Source of the DNA: Ignavibacteriales bacterium
GTDB taxonomy: Bacteria; Bacteroidota; Ignavibacteria; Ignavibacteriales; Melioribacteraceae
Reading direction: 5' to 3'
Length of the DNA stretch: 64,000 bases
NCBI GenBank assembly: GCA_020061355.1
Contig: JAGUYK010000046.1
Span: 62,001-126,000, forward strand
Within the stretch, counting starts at the first letter, position 1. The number at the start of each line of letters is the position of its first letter. The notes under the pieces were generated by a model, which saw only the letters and a list, made by a program, of their open reading frames with translations, was not told the DNA's origin and made no database searches. The position numbers and the translations under genes were made by a program. This document shows positions 1 to 7,952 of this stretch, in pieces.

Positions 1-804
1 GTTGTTTTCCCTTTTATTAAAAATGAAATGATAAAAGAAACATTCCCGATCTCGGCTTTAATCTTTCTTGTATTCGCAGTTCCGATTTTTATTTTCTTGA
101 AGGATACAAGAAAGGAAGTAATTAGAGATCGTTCTTACTTGAAGATTGGATTTGACCGCGTATTCAACACTATTACTCATCTTAAGAATTATAAAAATCT
201 TGCCTTATTTTTGCTCGCCTATTTTTTCTTTATAGAAGGTGTGAATACTGTAATCTATTTCTCAGGCAACTATGCCAGCACCACATTAAAATTCACAATG
301 GAAGAGTTGATCATATTTTTTATTATTGTTCAAACTACTGCGATATTCGGTTCATTATTATTCGGAGTAATTGCAGATTCATTCGGACAAAAAAAATCTT
401 TAATACTTTCCCTGGCTATTTGGATTTTCACAATACTTGTTGCATTTATAACCAGTAATCAAAACAGCGGATTAATGGTAGCCTTAGCAGAACAATTTTC
501 AGTTAAACCACACGATTTGACAAGATACAGTTTTTATGTTGTAGGACTCCTGGCAGGAAGTGTTATGGGCGCTACTCAATCAACAAGCAGAAGTTTTATG
601 TCGAAGCTTACTCCCTTCGATAAGAAAACGGAATTTTTCGGTTTCTATTCATTATTCGGAAAAAGTTCAGCGATACTTGGACCATTAGTATTCGGTTATG
701 TAAGTTATCTAACCGGTGAACAAAGGATTGCTATACTTACTATCGGCATCTTCTTTGTTGTGGGATTGATTGTATTGGGATTTGTTAAAGAACCAAAGGA
801 ATAA
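1..804 (+). CDS. MFS transporter, UMF1-like (5' truncated by window)
   Basis: The reading frame is open to base 1, so the methionine at 28 is internal and the gene begins outside the window. What remains is about 267 residues with six or so hydrophobic segments and a cytosolic loop around FLKDTRKEV, consistent with the C-terminal half of a major facilitator. The segment GSLLFGVIADSFGQKKSL resembles the conserved MFS loop, and the ending with STSRSFMSKLTPFDKKTEFFG followed by GPLVFGYVS resembles the UMF1/Atg22-like family of putative effluxers. Substrate cannot be told. It ends 12 bases before the convergent M50-like gene. Family assignment is from remembered motif resemblance; the MFS call is firm, the UMF1 subfamily likely. 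Confidence 0.75.
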   Translation, partial: VVFPFIKNEMIKETFPISALIFLVFAVPIFIFLKDTRKEVIRDRSYLKIGFDRVFNTITHLKNYKNLALFLLAYFFFIEGVNTVIYFSGNYASTTLKFTMEELIIFFIIVQTTAIFGSLLFGVIADSFGQKKSLILSLAIWIFTILVAFITSNQNSGLMVALAEQFSVKPHDLTRYSFYVVGLLAGSVMGATQSTSRSFMSKLTPFDKKTEFFGFYSLFGKSSAILGPLVFGYVSYLTGEQRIAILTIGIFFVVGLIVLGFVKEPKE

Positions 805-816
805 TCAATTCAATCA

Positions 817-1491
817 CTAAATACCTTTCTTATAAGCAAGTTTCAGAAGAAAAAATATTCCAACAATCGAAAGACTCAACCAGAGCAAACCCCAGATTAA
901 CTCGCTAATACCGGTAAGCTGTGCTAATATTGAAGCATCGGAGTATGAGTAGGTGGTGTCGAGAATATCTTCTTTTATATCTATAAGGACGTAGATGCAG
1001 CTTATTAATCCAATTGATTTTAATACGAAATCCGATACTTTAGAAGGAGCAAAATATTTTATCAGAAAGATTATTAGAATAACTCCCATAAGTGCGAAGG
1101 GAAGTGCAGCATTTGTAGATGAATTTATTGTGAAGATAATTAAAACTACTGCAATAATCGGAAGAATCCATTGGCCAAAATTTTTGTTATATGAAGAGTA
1201 AAACAAAATCATCCCGAATATAAAACTTCCCAAATAACCTGAAGATGCAATAAAGAAGCTATTACCGCCTTCAATTGTACAAACACCACTTAAATCCAAT
1301 CCGATATCAAGTGCAACAACCTTTCCACCTGATAATACTGCAGCTAACCCATGACTTATTTCATGAAATAAAACAACCAGTAGTTTGATCGGGTAAATAA
1401 TCAAAGTATCCCAGAGTAGAAATGCAATAAAAGTAATTATGAATAATATTATTATTTCGGTTATTTGTTTCTGTTTCCTGGTTAATTTCAT
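817..1491 (-). CDS. M50-like membrane metallopeptidase
   Basis: A polytopic membrane protein of about 224 residues with an HEISHG motif inside a hydrophobic segment (VVLFHEISHGLAAVLSGG), which is the zinc-binding HExxH of M50-type intramembrane or membrane-embedded peptidases. Several further membrane segments follow. It resembles the M50B-like group, for which natural substrates are mostly unknown. I chose the methionine at 1491 (MKLTRKQ) instead of the longer frame reaching 1569: AGGCGAG lies directly upstream, the longer start would leave only four bases before the tRNA-Gly gene, and the extra N-terminal residues look like untranslated leader. It converges with the upstream transporter gene. 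Confidence 0.7.
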   Translation of the reverse strand: MKLTRKQKQITEIIILFIITFIAFLLWDTLIIYPIKLLVVLFHEISHGLAAVLSGGKVVALDIGLDLSGVCTIEGGNSFFIASSGYLGSFIFGMILFYSSYNKNFGQWILPIIAVVLIIFTINSSTNAALPFALMGVILIIFLIKYFAPSKVSDFVLKSIGLISCIYVLIDIKEDILDTTYSYSDASILAQLTGISELIWGLLWLSLSIVGIFFLLKLAYKKGI

Positions 1492-1573
1492 CTCGCCTAT
1501 GTTATATTGTAGTAAGCAAAATAAATAAAAAGTAGTTGATTTAGATACAAACCGTTTATAATTTTGCATTAGT

Positions 1574-1649
1574 GCGGGCGTAGCTCAGCTGGTAGAGCAT
1601 TAGCTTCCCAAGCTAAGGGTCGCGGGTCCGAATCCCGTCGCCCGCTCCA
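1574..1649 (+). tRNA. tRNA-Gly(CCC)
   Basis: Complete cloverleaf: acceptor GCGGGCG pairs with CGCCCGC, the anticodon arm is TTAGC-TTCCCAA-GCTAA with anticodon CCC, and the T arm is GCGGG-TCCGAAT-CCCGT. Discriminator T is followed by an encoded CCA (1647-1649), unlike the other tRNAs in the window. Confidence 0.95.
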
Positions 1650-1726
1650 ATTTATTTCAGTTATTGTTTGAAAATATTGGATAATTGTCCTATACTTGTG
1701 TCGCAAAATTTTGATCTTTATTTAAT

Positions 1727-1785
1727 GGAAGCTTAGCTCAGGTGCCTGTCCCGCAACGCGGGAGTTCAGACATTTGACTTGGCTT
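1727..1785 (+). pseudogene. tRNA-like relic interrupted by a palindromic insert
   Basis: GGAAGCTTAGCTCAGGTG at 1727-1744 matches the acceptor and D-arm start of the intact tRNA-Val located 92 bases further on. Then comes a 20-base block, CCTGTCCCGCAACGCGGGAG (1745-1764), forming the hairpin TCCCGC-AAC-GCGGGA. After it, TTCAGACATTTGACTT resumes similarity to the tRNA-Val D-loop and anticodon stem before similarity fades. No 3' half is visible. I read this as a decayed tRNA copy that acquired a small palindromic repeat. Confidence 0.5.
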
Positions 1786-1818
1786 CAGTGATTTGTTCAT
1801 AAGTAAAAATATTAATTT

Positions 1819-1893
1819 GGGAGCTTAGCTCAGCTGGTTCAGAGCATCTGCCTTACAAGCAGAGGGTCATTGGTTCGAATCCATTAGCTCCCA
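1819..1893 (+). tRNA. tRNA-Val(TAC)
   Basis: Acceptor GGGAGCT pairs with AGCTCCC, anticodon arm TCTGC-CTTACAA-GCAGA gives anticodon TAC, T-arm loop is TTCGAAT, discriminator A. CCA is not encoded. A terminator follows within six bases. Confidence 0.95.
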
Positions 1894-1898
1894 CAAAA

Positions 1899-1919
1899 CC
1901 CCGCATTGCGGGGTTTTTT
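1899..1919 (+). terminator. Intrinsic terminator after tRNA-Val
   Basis: CCCCGC-ATT-GCGGGG stem followed by six T. It closes the tRNA-Gly/tRNA-Val transcript. Confidence 0.9.
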
Positions 1920-2207
1920 ATAAAAAAATTATTTTTAACAAAGAGAGAGTCATTAACCCGTCATTACAATCGGCATGAAAAATATGTCGAATGCATCCTT
2001 AGAAGGAGCCCTTAAGATCTTCGGAGAATTTCATTTACCTATTTCGATCCATTAATTCCGGGAAGTAATTGAAAAAGAATTGGTTTTTGAAGAAAAATTA
2101 AAACATTTTTACAAATCGTAATTCATTGAACCGATTTTTTACTGATCCTAAAAAAAAAACATTAAATTTGCGAATTATTTTTAAACCACATTTGTTTTTC
2201 CAATAAA
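1920..2207. other. Intergenic leader of the antiporter operon, no gene seen
   Basis: AT-rich stretch between the tRNA terminator and mrpE. I find no open frame of note, no strong hairpin and no clear -35/-10 pair. It must hold the operon promoter and possibly an untranslated leader. Confidence 0.5.
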
Positions 2208-2768
2208 ATGAAAAGAATTAATCCCCGAAATATTGTCCTCCATTTTTGTTTAATGATGACATTCTGGCTAATCCTTAGTGGTTATTATGACATTTTCCAT
2301 ATTTCGTTGGGTGTTATTTCTGTAATTGCCGTACTATGGTTCAATGCAAAACTTAGAAATTATGTGTTCTATGATGAAGATGAGCAACACAAGAGTAAAA
2401 ATTTCAGATTATTCAGATTATTCTATTTCTTTCCATTCCTTATTTGGGAAATTATAAGTTCGAGCTTTAAAGTTGCTTATCTGATTATTCATCCCAAATT
2501 GCCAATAAAAGTCGGTATTATAAAATTTCGAACAAATTTACCTAATATGGTTGCTAAGGTATTACTTGCAAATTCGATTACACTTACACCCGGAACAGTA
2601 GCACTGCAAATAGAAGGTGAAGAACTTATTATTCATACCTTAACTTTTGAGAAAGACGAAGCACATATTGATCATTCACTTACGGAAGAAGTAGCGAAGT
2701 TATATGGTTTAAGTGAAGAAACGGTTGTCTCACATGAAGAAATTATTTCCTCGGAGGATCAACTGTAA
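2208..2768 (+). CDS. mrpE: Mrp antiporter subunit E (MnhE/MrpE)
   Basis: 186 residues with two or three N-terminal membrane segments (LHFCLMMTFWLILSGYYD and following) and a soluble C-terminal part. LLANSITLTPGTVALQIEGEELIIHTL is the conserved MrpE signature region (SITLTPGT). MrpE is a small membrane subunit of multisubunit Na+(Li+,K+)/H+ antiporters needed for full activity. It is the first gene of a tight operon in which subsequent genes overlap or abut, and it corresponds to MbhA in Mbh-type clusters. ATG at 2208 has no obvious Shine-Dalgarno sequence. Confidence 0.9.
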   Translation: MKRINPRNIVLHFCLMMTFWLILSGYYDIFHISLGVISVIAVLWFNAKLRNYVFYDEDEQHKSKNFRLFRLFYFFPFLIWEIISSSFKVAYLIIHPKLPIKVGIIKFRTNLPNMVAKVLLANSITLTPGTVALQIEGEELIIHTLTFEKDEAHIDHSLTEEVAKLYGLSEETVVSHEEIISSEDQL

Positions 2769-2770
2769 TT

Positions 2771-3040
2771 ATGGAATCCTTCATAATCTTTATTTCTATT
2801 AGTTTAACAATAATTATTATTATTCCTTTTTATAGGGTCATAAAAGGTCCGACTGTATTCGACCGATTACTGGGTGCCGGTGCAATTGGAACTAAGACAG
2901 TTGTGTTAATACTTATTCTTGGTTTATTATTTAAGCGACTTGAGATGTTTGTTGATATTGCACTCGCATATGCAATCTTAAGTTTTATTAGTTCTCTGAT
3001 AGTTGCAAAATATTTTTCTACGGAAAAGGCAAAAGAATGA
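2771..3040 (+). CDS. mrpF: Mrp antiporter subunit F (MnhF/MrpF)
   Basis: 89 residues, three membrane segments. RVIKGPTVFDRLLGAGAIGTKTV is the hallmark of MrpF (normally GPt..DRvla.n), and FVDIALAYAILSFIS fits the third helix. It lies two bases after mrpE and its stop overlaps the start of mrpG by four bases (ATGA), indicating translational coupling. Corresponds to MbhB in archaeal Mbh complexes. Confidence 0.9.
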   Translation: MESFIIFISISLTIIIIIPFYRVIKGPTVFDRLLGAGAIGTKTVVLILILGLLFKRLEMFVDIALAYAILSFISSLIVAKYFSTEKAKE

Positions 3041-3360
3041 GCGAGGTGAAGGATTTATTAACAATTCTTTTTTTATTGCTCGGTGCATTTTTTATGTTGA
3101 TCGGCAGTATTGGTGTAATAAGATTACCCGATTTTTTTACTCGTTCTCATGCAACCAGCAAAAGCGATACATTGGGAATTATGCTAATTGTAGTTGGTTT
3201 GATTTGTCATGAAGGTTTAGTACTCAATAGTTTGAAACTTATGATAATATTTGTTTTTATAGCTCTTGCAAATCCTGTCGGATCTCATGCTCTTGCAAGA
3301 GCTGCATTCAAATTCGGAATTAAACCGTGGTTCAAAAAAGAAGAGAAGGATCAAGCATAA
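3037..3360 (+). CDS. mrpG: Mrp antiporter subunit G (MnhG/MrpG)
   Basis: 107 residues with three membrane segments. GSIGVIRLPDFFTRSHATSKSDTLGI is the diagnostic MrpG motif (RlPD.ytRlHA.tK..TlG). Translationally coupled to mrpF through the ATGA overlap and followed without gap by the next gene, whose ATG is the base after the stop. Corresponds to MbhC. Confidence 0.92.
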   Translation: MSEVKDLLTILFLLLGAFFMLIGSIGVIRLPDFFTRSHATSKSDTLGIMLIVVGLICHEGLVLNSLKLMIIFVFIALANPVGSHALARAAFKFGIKPWFKKEEKDQA

Positions 3361-3606
3361 ATGCATTGGGAGTTAGAATTAGTCTTATATCTCTTTCTTA
3401 TTATTTCAGCAGTTGTTTCTTTATACGTTAAGGACCTTCTCACTGCTGTTGTCTCATTAAGTGTATTTAGTTTTATTCTTGCAATGTTATTTGTTTCAAT
3501 GGGTGCGATTGATGTAGGATTTACAGAAGCTGTTATCGGTGCGGGAGTAACAGGAGTACTATATATAGTTTTAATATATAAAACATCAAGAAGGAGTAAC
3601 GATTGA
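3361..3606 (+). CDS. MbhD-like subunit (DUF4040; part of MrpA C-terminus)
   Basis: 81 residues, three membrane segments. The motif DVGFTEAVIGAGVTGVL matches the DUF4040/MbhD family, a piece that in classical Mrp antiporters is fused into the C-terminal region of MrpA but in Mbh/Mbs complexes is an independent subunit. Its presence as a free gene between mrpG and mrpB puts this cluster with the Mbh-like gene arrangement. The conserved glutamate of FTEA is present. Confidence 0.85.
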   Translation: MHWELELVLYLFLIISAVVSLYVKDLLTAVVSLSVFSFILAMLFVSMGAIDVGFTEAVIGAGVTGVLYIVLIYKTSRRSND

Positions 3607-3911
3607 AGATCATAAATTATTCATCTCTGGTTCTTGTTGGTTTGTTATTGATTTATGCGTCGTTGGGACTCCCATATCGAGGTGATACAGAAGCATTGGT
3701 TAATAAGGAAATAAGTCTTATTGGTACACCTGTTGCATCTTCTTATTACATTCAGAATGCATATAAAGATACAAATACACCAAACATTGTAACTTCTATT
3801 CTGGGAGATTACAGGAGTTTCGATACTCTCGGGGAAGAAGTAGTAATCTTCACCGCTGGTATAATTTGTTTTCTACTTTTAAGCAGGGAAAGGAAAAGTG
3901 AAACAAAGTAG
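3603..3911 (+). CDS. MbhE-like subunit (part of MrpA C-terminus)
   Basis: 102 residues, starting with TTG inside the TGA of the preceding gene (four-base overlap). An N-terminal membrane segment, an outward loop with TNTPNIVTSILGDYRSFD, then TLGEEVVIFTAGIICFLLL. The pattern NIVTxIL-DYRxFDTLGE is typical of MbhE, which is otherwise the extreme C-terminus of MrpA. It overlaps the next gene by 14 bases. The other reading as a generic MnhB-like piece is less likely because a true MrpB follows. Confidence 0.82.
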   Translation: MKIINYSSLVLVGLLLIYASLGLPYRGDTEALVNKEISLIGTPVASSYYIQNAYKDTNTPNIVTSILGDYRSFDTLGEEVVIFTAGIICFLLLSRERKSETK

Positions 3912-4335
3912 TGATAGTCCTATAATATTACTTTTAAGCCGCGTTATTTCACCTTACATAATGCTCTTCGGATTATATGTGATTTTTCACGGACATTATA
4001 GTCCCGGCGGAGGTTTTCAGGGCGGGGCAATGCTCGCAGCTTCTATTTTACTCATAAGAATTTCTGCTGAAGAAAAGGTCTATGAGCTGCAATTCAAAAA
4101 ATCTTTTGATATTCCTCTCGGTGCATTGGGTGTACTTATATTTCTCGGTGTGGGGCTAATTGCAATGTTGTTAGGCGGTAACTTTCTGGATTATCATTTT
4201 CTACCAATGGATTGGATGCCGAAAGCCGATGTTCGGGCTATGGGAATTTTATTGATTGAAGTTGGCGTTGGTCTAGCCGTTATGACCATATTAGTTGCTA
4301 TATATGATAATTTGCTGGAGGATGAAGATGCTTGA
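3898..4335 (+). CDS. mrpB: Mrp antiporter subunit B (MnhB/MrpB)
   Basis: 145 residues, GTG start at 3898 within the end of the previous gene. SRVISPYIMLFGLYVIFHGHYSPGGGFQGGAML is the canonical MnhB motif (HG...PGGGFQGG). Four membrane segments. The last bases overlap the start of mrpC. Corresponds to MbhF. Confidence 0.93.
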   Translation: MKQSSDSPIILLLSRVISPYIMLFGLYVIFHGHYSPGGGFQGGAMLAASILLIRISAEEKVYELQFKKSFDIPLGALGVLIFLGVGLIAMLLGGNFLDYHFLPMDWMPKADVRAMGILLIEVGVGLAVMTILVAIYDNLLEDEDA

Positions 4336-4696
4336 TTTTATTGCAGGACATTATGATTACTGGTTTATCATTCTCTTACTTATTATTGGTCTTTACGGAA
4401 TGATAATGAAAAAGAATCTTGTTAAGAAACTAATCGGGATGACAATCTTCCAGGCGGCTATAATTCTTTTCTACATATCTGGTGCGATAAAAGCAGATGC
4501 CACTGTTCCAATTCTTTCGGATTCTATCTCAAACGGTCAACCTGCTAATTATATTAACCCATTACCTCATGCACTCATGCTTACTGCAATTGTTGTTGGT
4601 GTAGCAACTGTAGGTGTTGCATTTGCTCTCCTAATACAGATATATAAAAGATATAATACTTTGAATGAACAAGAATTAATTGAGCGGATGAAATGA
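4328..4696 (+). CDS. mrpC: Mrp antiporter subunit C (NuoK-like)
   Basis: 122 residues, NuoK-fold with three membrane helices; GLYGMIMKKNLVKKLIGMTIFQAAIILFYI and ALMLTAIVVGVATVGVAFALLIQIY match MrpC/NuoK (LtAIVIgvav.a.aLal). A longer frame opens at 4295, but GGAGG at 4317-4321 sits six bases before ATG 4328, so MLDFIAGHY is the probable start; this gives an eight-base overlap with mrpB. Corresponds to MbhG. Confidence 0.9.
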   Translation: MLDFIAGHYDYWFIILLLIIGLYGMIMKKNLVKKLIGMTIFQAAIILFYISGAIKADATVPILSDSISNGQPANYINPLPHALMLTAIVVGVATVGVAFALLIQIYKRYNTLNEQELIERMK

Positions 4697-6189
4697 TCGA
4701 AAGAAATCTTCCTGCAATAATTCCATTAATATTTCTTGCATCCGCACTTCTTATACCAATATTAGGTTTATGGAAGAAAAGAATTTCCTTTCCGTTAGCA
4801 ATATTTGCAACGCTTTTTTCTGCATCACTTTCTGTTTATGGATTTATTTATGTAATAATAAACGGAACTGTGCGTTATAATTTTGGCGGATGGATTCCCC
4901 CTATTGGTATTGAATATGTATATGATCCTCTCTCTTCTTTTGTTGTTCTGGTAATTAATTTTGTTACGCTGGTTGTTCTTACTCATTCTTATATACCTGT
5001 GACAATAGATCTTGAAGTTAAACAGACCGCATACTATTCCGTAGTTATGCTTTTACTTTTAGGTTTTAACGGAATGATAATTACAGGTGATCTTTTTAAC
5101 CTGTATGTTTTTATAGAAATTTCTTCCCTTGCAGGTTACGCATTAATTGCAGTAGGAGAAAAAAAAGCTCCATTCGCAGCCTTCCGGTATCTGATTATCG
5201 GAACAATAGGCGCATCTTTCTATTTGCTGGGTATCGGCTATCTCTACTTTATGAGCGGTACATTGAATATGAGTGAATTAGCCGCAATTTTACCGATGAT
5301 AAAAGAGAGTCCTACAATACTTGTTGCACTCATACTAATAGTTGTTGCATTGGGGGTTAAGATGGCAATATTTCCGATGCACGGCTGGCTCCCTGATTCC
5401 TATACTTATGCACCAACATCTACTTCTTCTTTGATAGCACCAATTGGTACTAAAGTTGGCGCTTATGCAATGATGAGATTACTCTTCTTTGTTTTTGGCG
5501 CTGAATATTTTAGTAAAGAATTACCGGTAGGGGATTTAATTGCAATTTTTGCCTGCGGAGGAATAATCTTTGGTTCTGTAATGGCAATTGCACAGAAGGA
5601 ATTAAAAAGAATGCTTGCTTATAGCAGCATTGCGCAAATAGGATATATCGGCCTGGGTATTGGTTTGGCAAATCCTTTTGGATTTATAGGTGCAGTTCTA
5701 CATTTGTTAAATCATTCATTTATGAAAGCCACACTCTTTTTTATCGCCGGAAATCTCAGGAATAAAACCGGCAACTCAGATATAACATTATTCGATGATT
5801 CGTACCGTAAAAAATATCCGTGGACAATGGCTTCATTTACAATTGCAGCTCTTTCGATGATTGGTCTTCCGCCATTAGCGGGATTTTTCAGCAAATGGTA
5901 TCTGGTTTTAGGAACAATTGAAAATTCAAAATGGCTCTATCTTGCTGTAATTCTTATAAGCAGTCTTCTTAATGCAATTTACTTTTTTAGAATTATTGAA
6001 AAAGTCTATATGAAATCTCCAACACAATCAAAGGATTCGGGAACTAATAATTTTGAGATTAAAAGAGATGAAGTTTCTGCTTCGATGCTTATTCCAACTA
6101 TGATTCTTGCTGCTGGATTAATCGTGATCGGTCTTTTAAATGTTGTAATCGTAAATCAGATATATAAAATGATGCCTGTCGGGATGTAA
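4693..6189 (+). CDS. mrpD: Mrp antiporter subunit D (NuoN/NuoM-like ion-translocating subunit)
   Basis: 498 residues with about 14 membrane helices. Contains the helix-5 glutamate region LFNLYVFIEISSLAGYALIA, and the helix-7 lysine followed by the half-helix motif ALGVKMAIFPMHGWLPDSYTYAP, then the later lysine in IGTKVGAYAMMR and KRMLAYSSIAQIGYI. These are the charged residues used for proton movement in complex I-type antiporter subunits. Starts inside the stop of mrpC (four-base overlap). Corresponds to MbhH, the last antiporter-type gene of the Mbh set. Confidence 0.92.
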   Translation: MIERNLPAIIPLIFLASALLIPILGLWKKRISFPLAIFATLFSASLSVYGFIYVIINGTVRYNFGGWIPPIGIEYVYDPLSSFVVLVINFVTLVVLTHSYIPVTIDLEVKQTAYYSVVMLLLLGFNGMIITGDLFNLYVFIEISSLAGYALIAVGEKKAPFAAFRYLIIGTIGASFYLLGIGYLYFMSGTLNMSELAAILPMIKESPTILVALILIVVALGVKMAIFPMHGWLPDSYTYAPTSTSSLIAPIGTKVGAYAMMRLLFFVFGAEYFSKELPVGDLIAIFACGGIIFGSVMAIAQKELKRMLAYSSIAQIGYIGLGIGLANPFGFIGAVLHLLNHSFMKATLFFIAGNLRNKTGNSDITLFDDSYRKKYPWTMASFTIAALSMIGLPPLAGFFSKWYLVLGTIENSKWLYLAVILISSLLNAIYFFRIIEKVYMKSPTQSKDSGTNNFEIKRDEVSASMLIPTMILAAGLIVIGLLNVVIVNQIYKMMPVGM

Positions 6190-6231
6190 TTAACTTTTAT
6201 TAATAACTTTTTAAGTCAGTGAAATTTAGAA

Positions 6232-7734
6232 GTGGAAATTCTTCAAACATATAATTCAATCATTCCTTTTTATGCAATAATTGTATCGATTATAGCTGTG
6301 CCACTAATTATTATCAGCGGTAAATTTCCGAACTTAAGAGAGTTCTGGACAATATTTGCAGCATTAGTAAAATTTGGTTTAGTATTATCTCTGTTACCTG
6401 GATCCATAGAAGGAAAAGCTGCTATCTACTCTTTATTGGAAATTGCACCCGGAATTGAATTAGCATTGAAAGCAGATCAGTTCGGAGTTTTCTTTGCATT
6501 AATAGCATCAGGTTTATGGATTTTTACTACATTCTATTCAATCGGTTATGTAAGAGGAAATGACGAGAGGAAGCAAACACGTTACTTTGCAAGTTTTGCA
6601 GTATGTCTCTCCGCTACAATCGGAATCGCTTTCTCGGCGAATCTTCTTACGTTCATAGTATTTTATGAAATTTTAACTATTGCAACATACCCGCTTGTTA
6701 TTCATAAAGAGAATAAAGAAGCAATTTCTGCAGGAAGAAAGTATCTTCTTTATACATTAAGTGCCGGTGTAATTCTTATTGCCGCTGCCGGATTAACTTA
6801 TACTTATGCAGGCACACTTAATTTTAATCCCGGTGGAATTTTTAAAAGTATAAAACTTTCTCAAGGAAGTGCAACGGTTTTATTTCTTTTATTTCTTGCC
6901 GGCGTAGGTGTAAAAGCCGGTATTATGCCGCTACATAGCTGGCTGCCTGCAGCAATGGCAGCACCCACTCCTGTAAGCGCATTGTTGCATGCTGTGGCTG
7001 TTGTAAAATCAGGTGTGTTTGGGGTTGTGCGTGTTGTCGGGTTTATTTTCGGTCCTGAAATGATGTATAACTATGGATTAAATAATATCCTTTTAGCATT
7101 TGCCGGTGTTACAATCATTGCAGCATCTTTGCTTGCGCTTAAACAGGATAATTTGAAAAGACGACTTGCTTATTCAACCGTAGGACACCTTTCATACATC
7201 GTTCTTGGAGTGGCATTACTTTCTCCATCAGGGTTTAGCGGTGGAATTTTTCATATAGCAACTCATGCAACTATGAAGATCACTTTATTTTTCTGTGCAG
7301 GTGCCATATATGTAAATCTTCACAAAGAAAATATAAGCGAACTAAACGGAATTGGTAAAGTAATGCCCTGGACTATGGCTGCTTTTACAATTGGTTCTAT
7401 GGGACTTGCCGGAATCCCACCTATAAATGGTTTTATTAGCAAATGGTTTTTGGGGGCGGGGGCTTTACAAGCTGATATGAGTACTGCATTAATAATTCTT
7501 GTTCTCAGCGGATTACTTAATGCAGGATATTTTTTCCCGATTATTCACCGCGCATTTTTCCGCGAAGGTAAAAATCTTGAGGGTTATGGAGAGGCATCCC
7601 CGTTAATGGTGGTACCAATTGTAATAATGGCATTTTTATCATTATTGTTTGGATTATTCCCGGATCTCTTTTTTAATTTCTTTTCTACGGCAGTTAATGT
7701 CTCGAGCAGTGTAATGGGAGGATTTTTAAGATGA
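6232..7734 (+). CDS. Second large antiporter-like subunit (MrpD/NuoM family)
   Basis: 500 residues, GTG start at 6232, 42 bases after mrpD. About 14 membrane helices with the expected charges: IVFYEILTIATYPLVIH (helix-5 Glu), GVGVKAGIMPLHSWLPAAMAAPTPVSALLHA (helix-7 Lys and the half-helix signature) and VVKSGVFGVVR, then LKRRLAYSTVGHLSYIVLG. Very close to the NuoL/M/N consensus. It may stand in for the N-terminal antiporter half of MrpA, which is absent as such in this operon. The downstream gene overlaps its stop by four bases. Confidence 0.88.
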   Translation: MEILQTYNSIIPFYAIIVSIIAVPLIIISGKFPNLREFWTIFAALVKFGLVLSLLPGSIEGKAAIYSLLEIAPGIELALKADQFGVFFALIASGLWIFTTFYSIGYVRGNDERKQTRYFASFAVCLSATIGIAFSANLLTFIVFYEILTIATYPLVIHKENKEAISAGRKYLLYTLSAGVILIAAAGLTYTYAGTLNFNPGGIFKSIKLSQGSATVLFLLFLAGVGVKAGIMPLHSWLPAAMAAPTPVSALLHAVAVVKSGVFGVVRVVGFIFGPEMMYNYGLNNILLAFAGVTIIAASLLALKQDNLKRRLAYSTVGHLSYIVLGVALLSPSGFSGGIFHIATHATMKITLFFCAGAIYVNLHKENISELNGIGKVMPWTMAAFTIGSMGLAGIPPINGFISKWFLGAGALQADMSTALIILVLSGLLNAGYFFPIIHRAFFREGKNLEGYGEASPLMVVPIVIMAFLSLLFGLFPDLFFNFFSTAVNVSSSVMGGFLR

Positions 7735-7952
7735 CAAAATTACATTGGATAATACTTGGTGTTATTACTTTGACTTCTCTTGTAGCAGAATTTGTTTTTC
7801 TTGCTGATTACCCAAATAAACATTGGTGGAGTTACATCCCTGCGTTTTATATCATATGGGGATTTATTGGATGCGTTGGAATAATCTATATATCAAAATG
7901 GCTCGGTAAGATGTTTTTACAGAAGAAAGAGGATTATTACGATGCCGGTTGA
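7731..7952 (+). CDS. Small two-helix membrane protein of the Mrp operon
   Basis: 73 residues, two predicted membrane helices separated by a short loop (LADYPNKHWWSYIPAFY) and a charged tail KKEDYYDAG. I do not recognise a family. It is translationally coupled on both sides (ATGA with the previous gene, 11-base overlap with the next), so it almost certainly belongs to the antiporter complex as an accessory or assembly subunit. No other evidence of function. Confidence 0.7.
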   Translation: MTKLHWIILGVITLTSLVAEFVFLADYPNKHWWSYIPAFYIIWGFIGCVGIIYISKWLGKMFLQKKEDYYDAG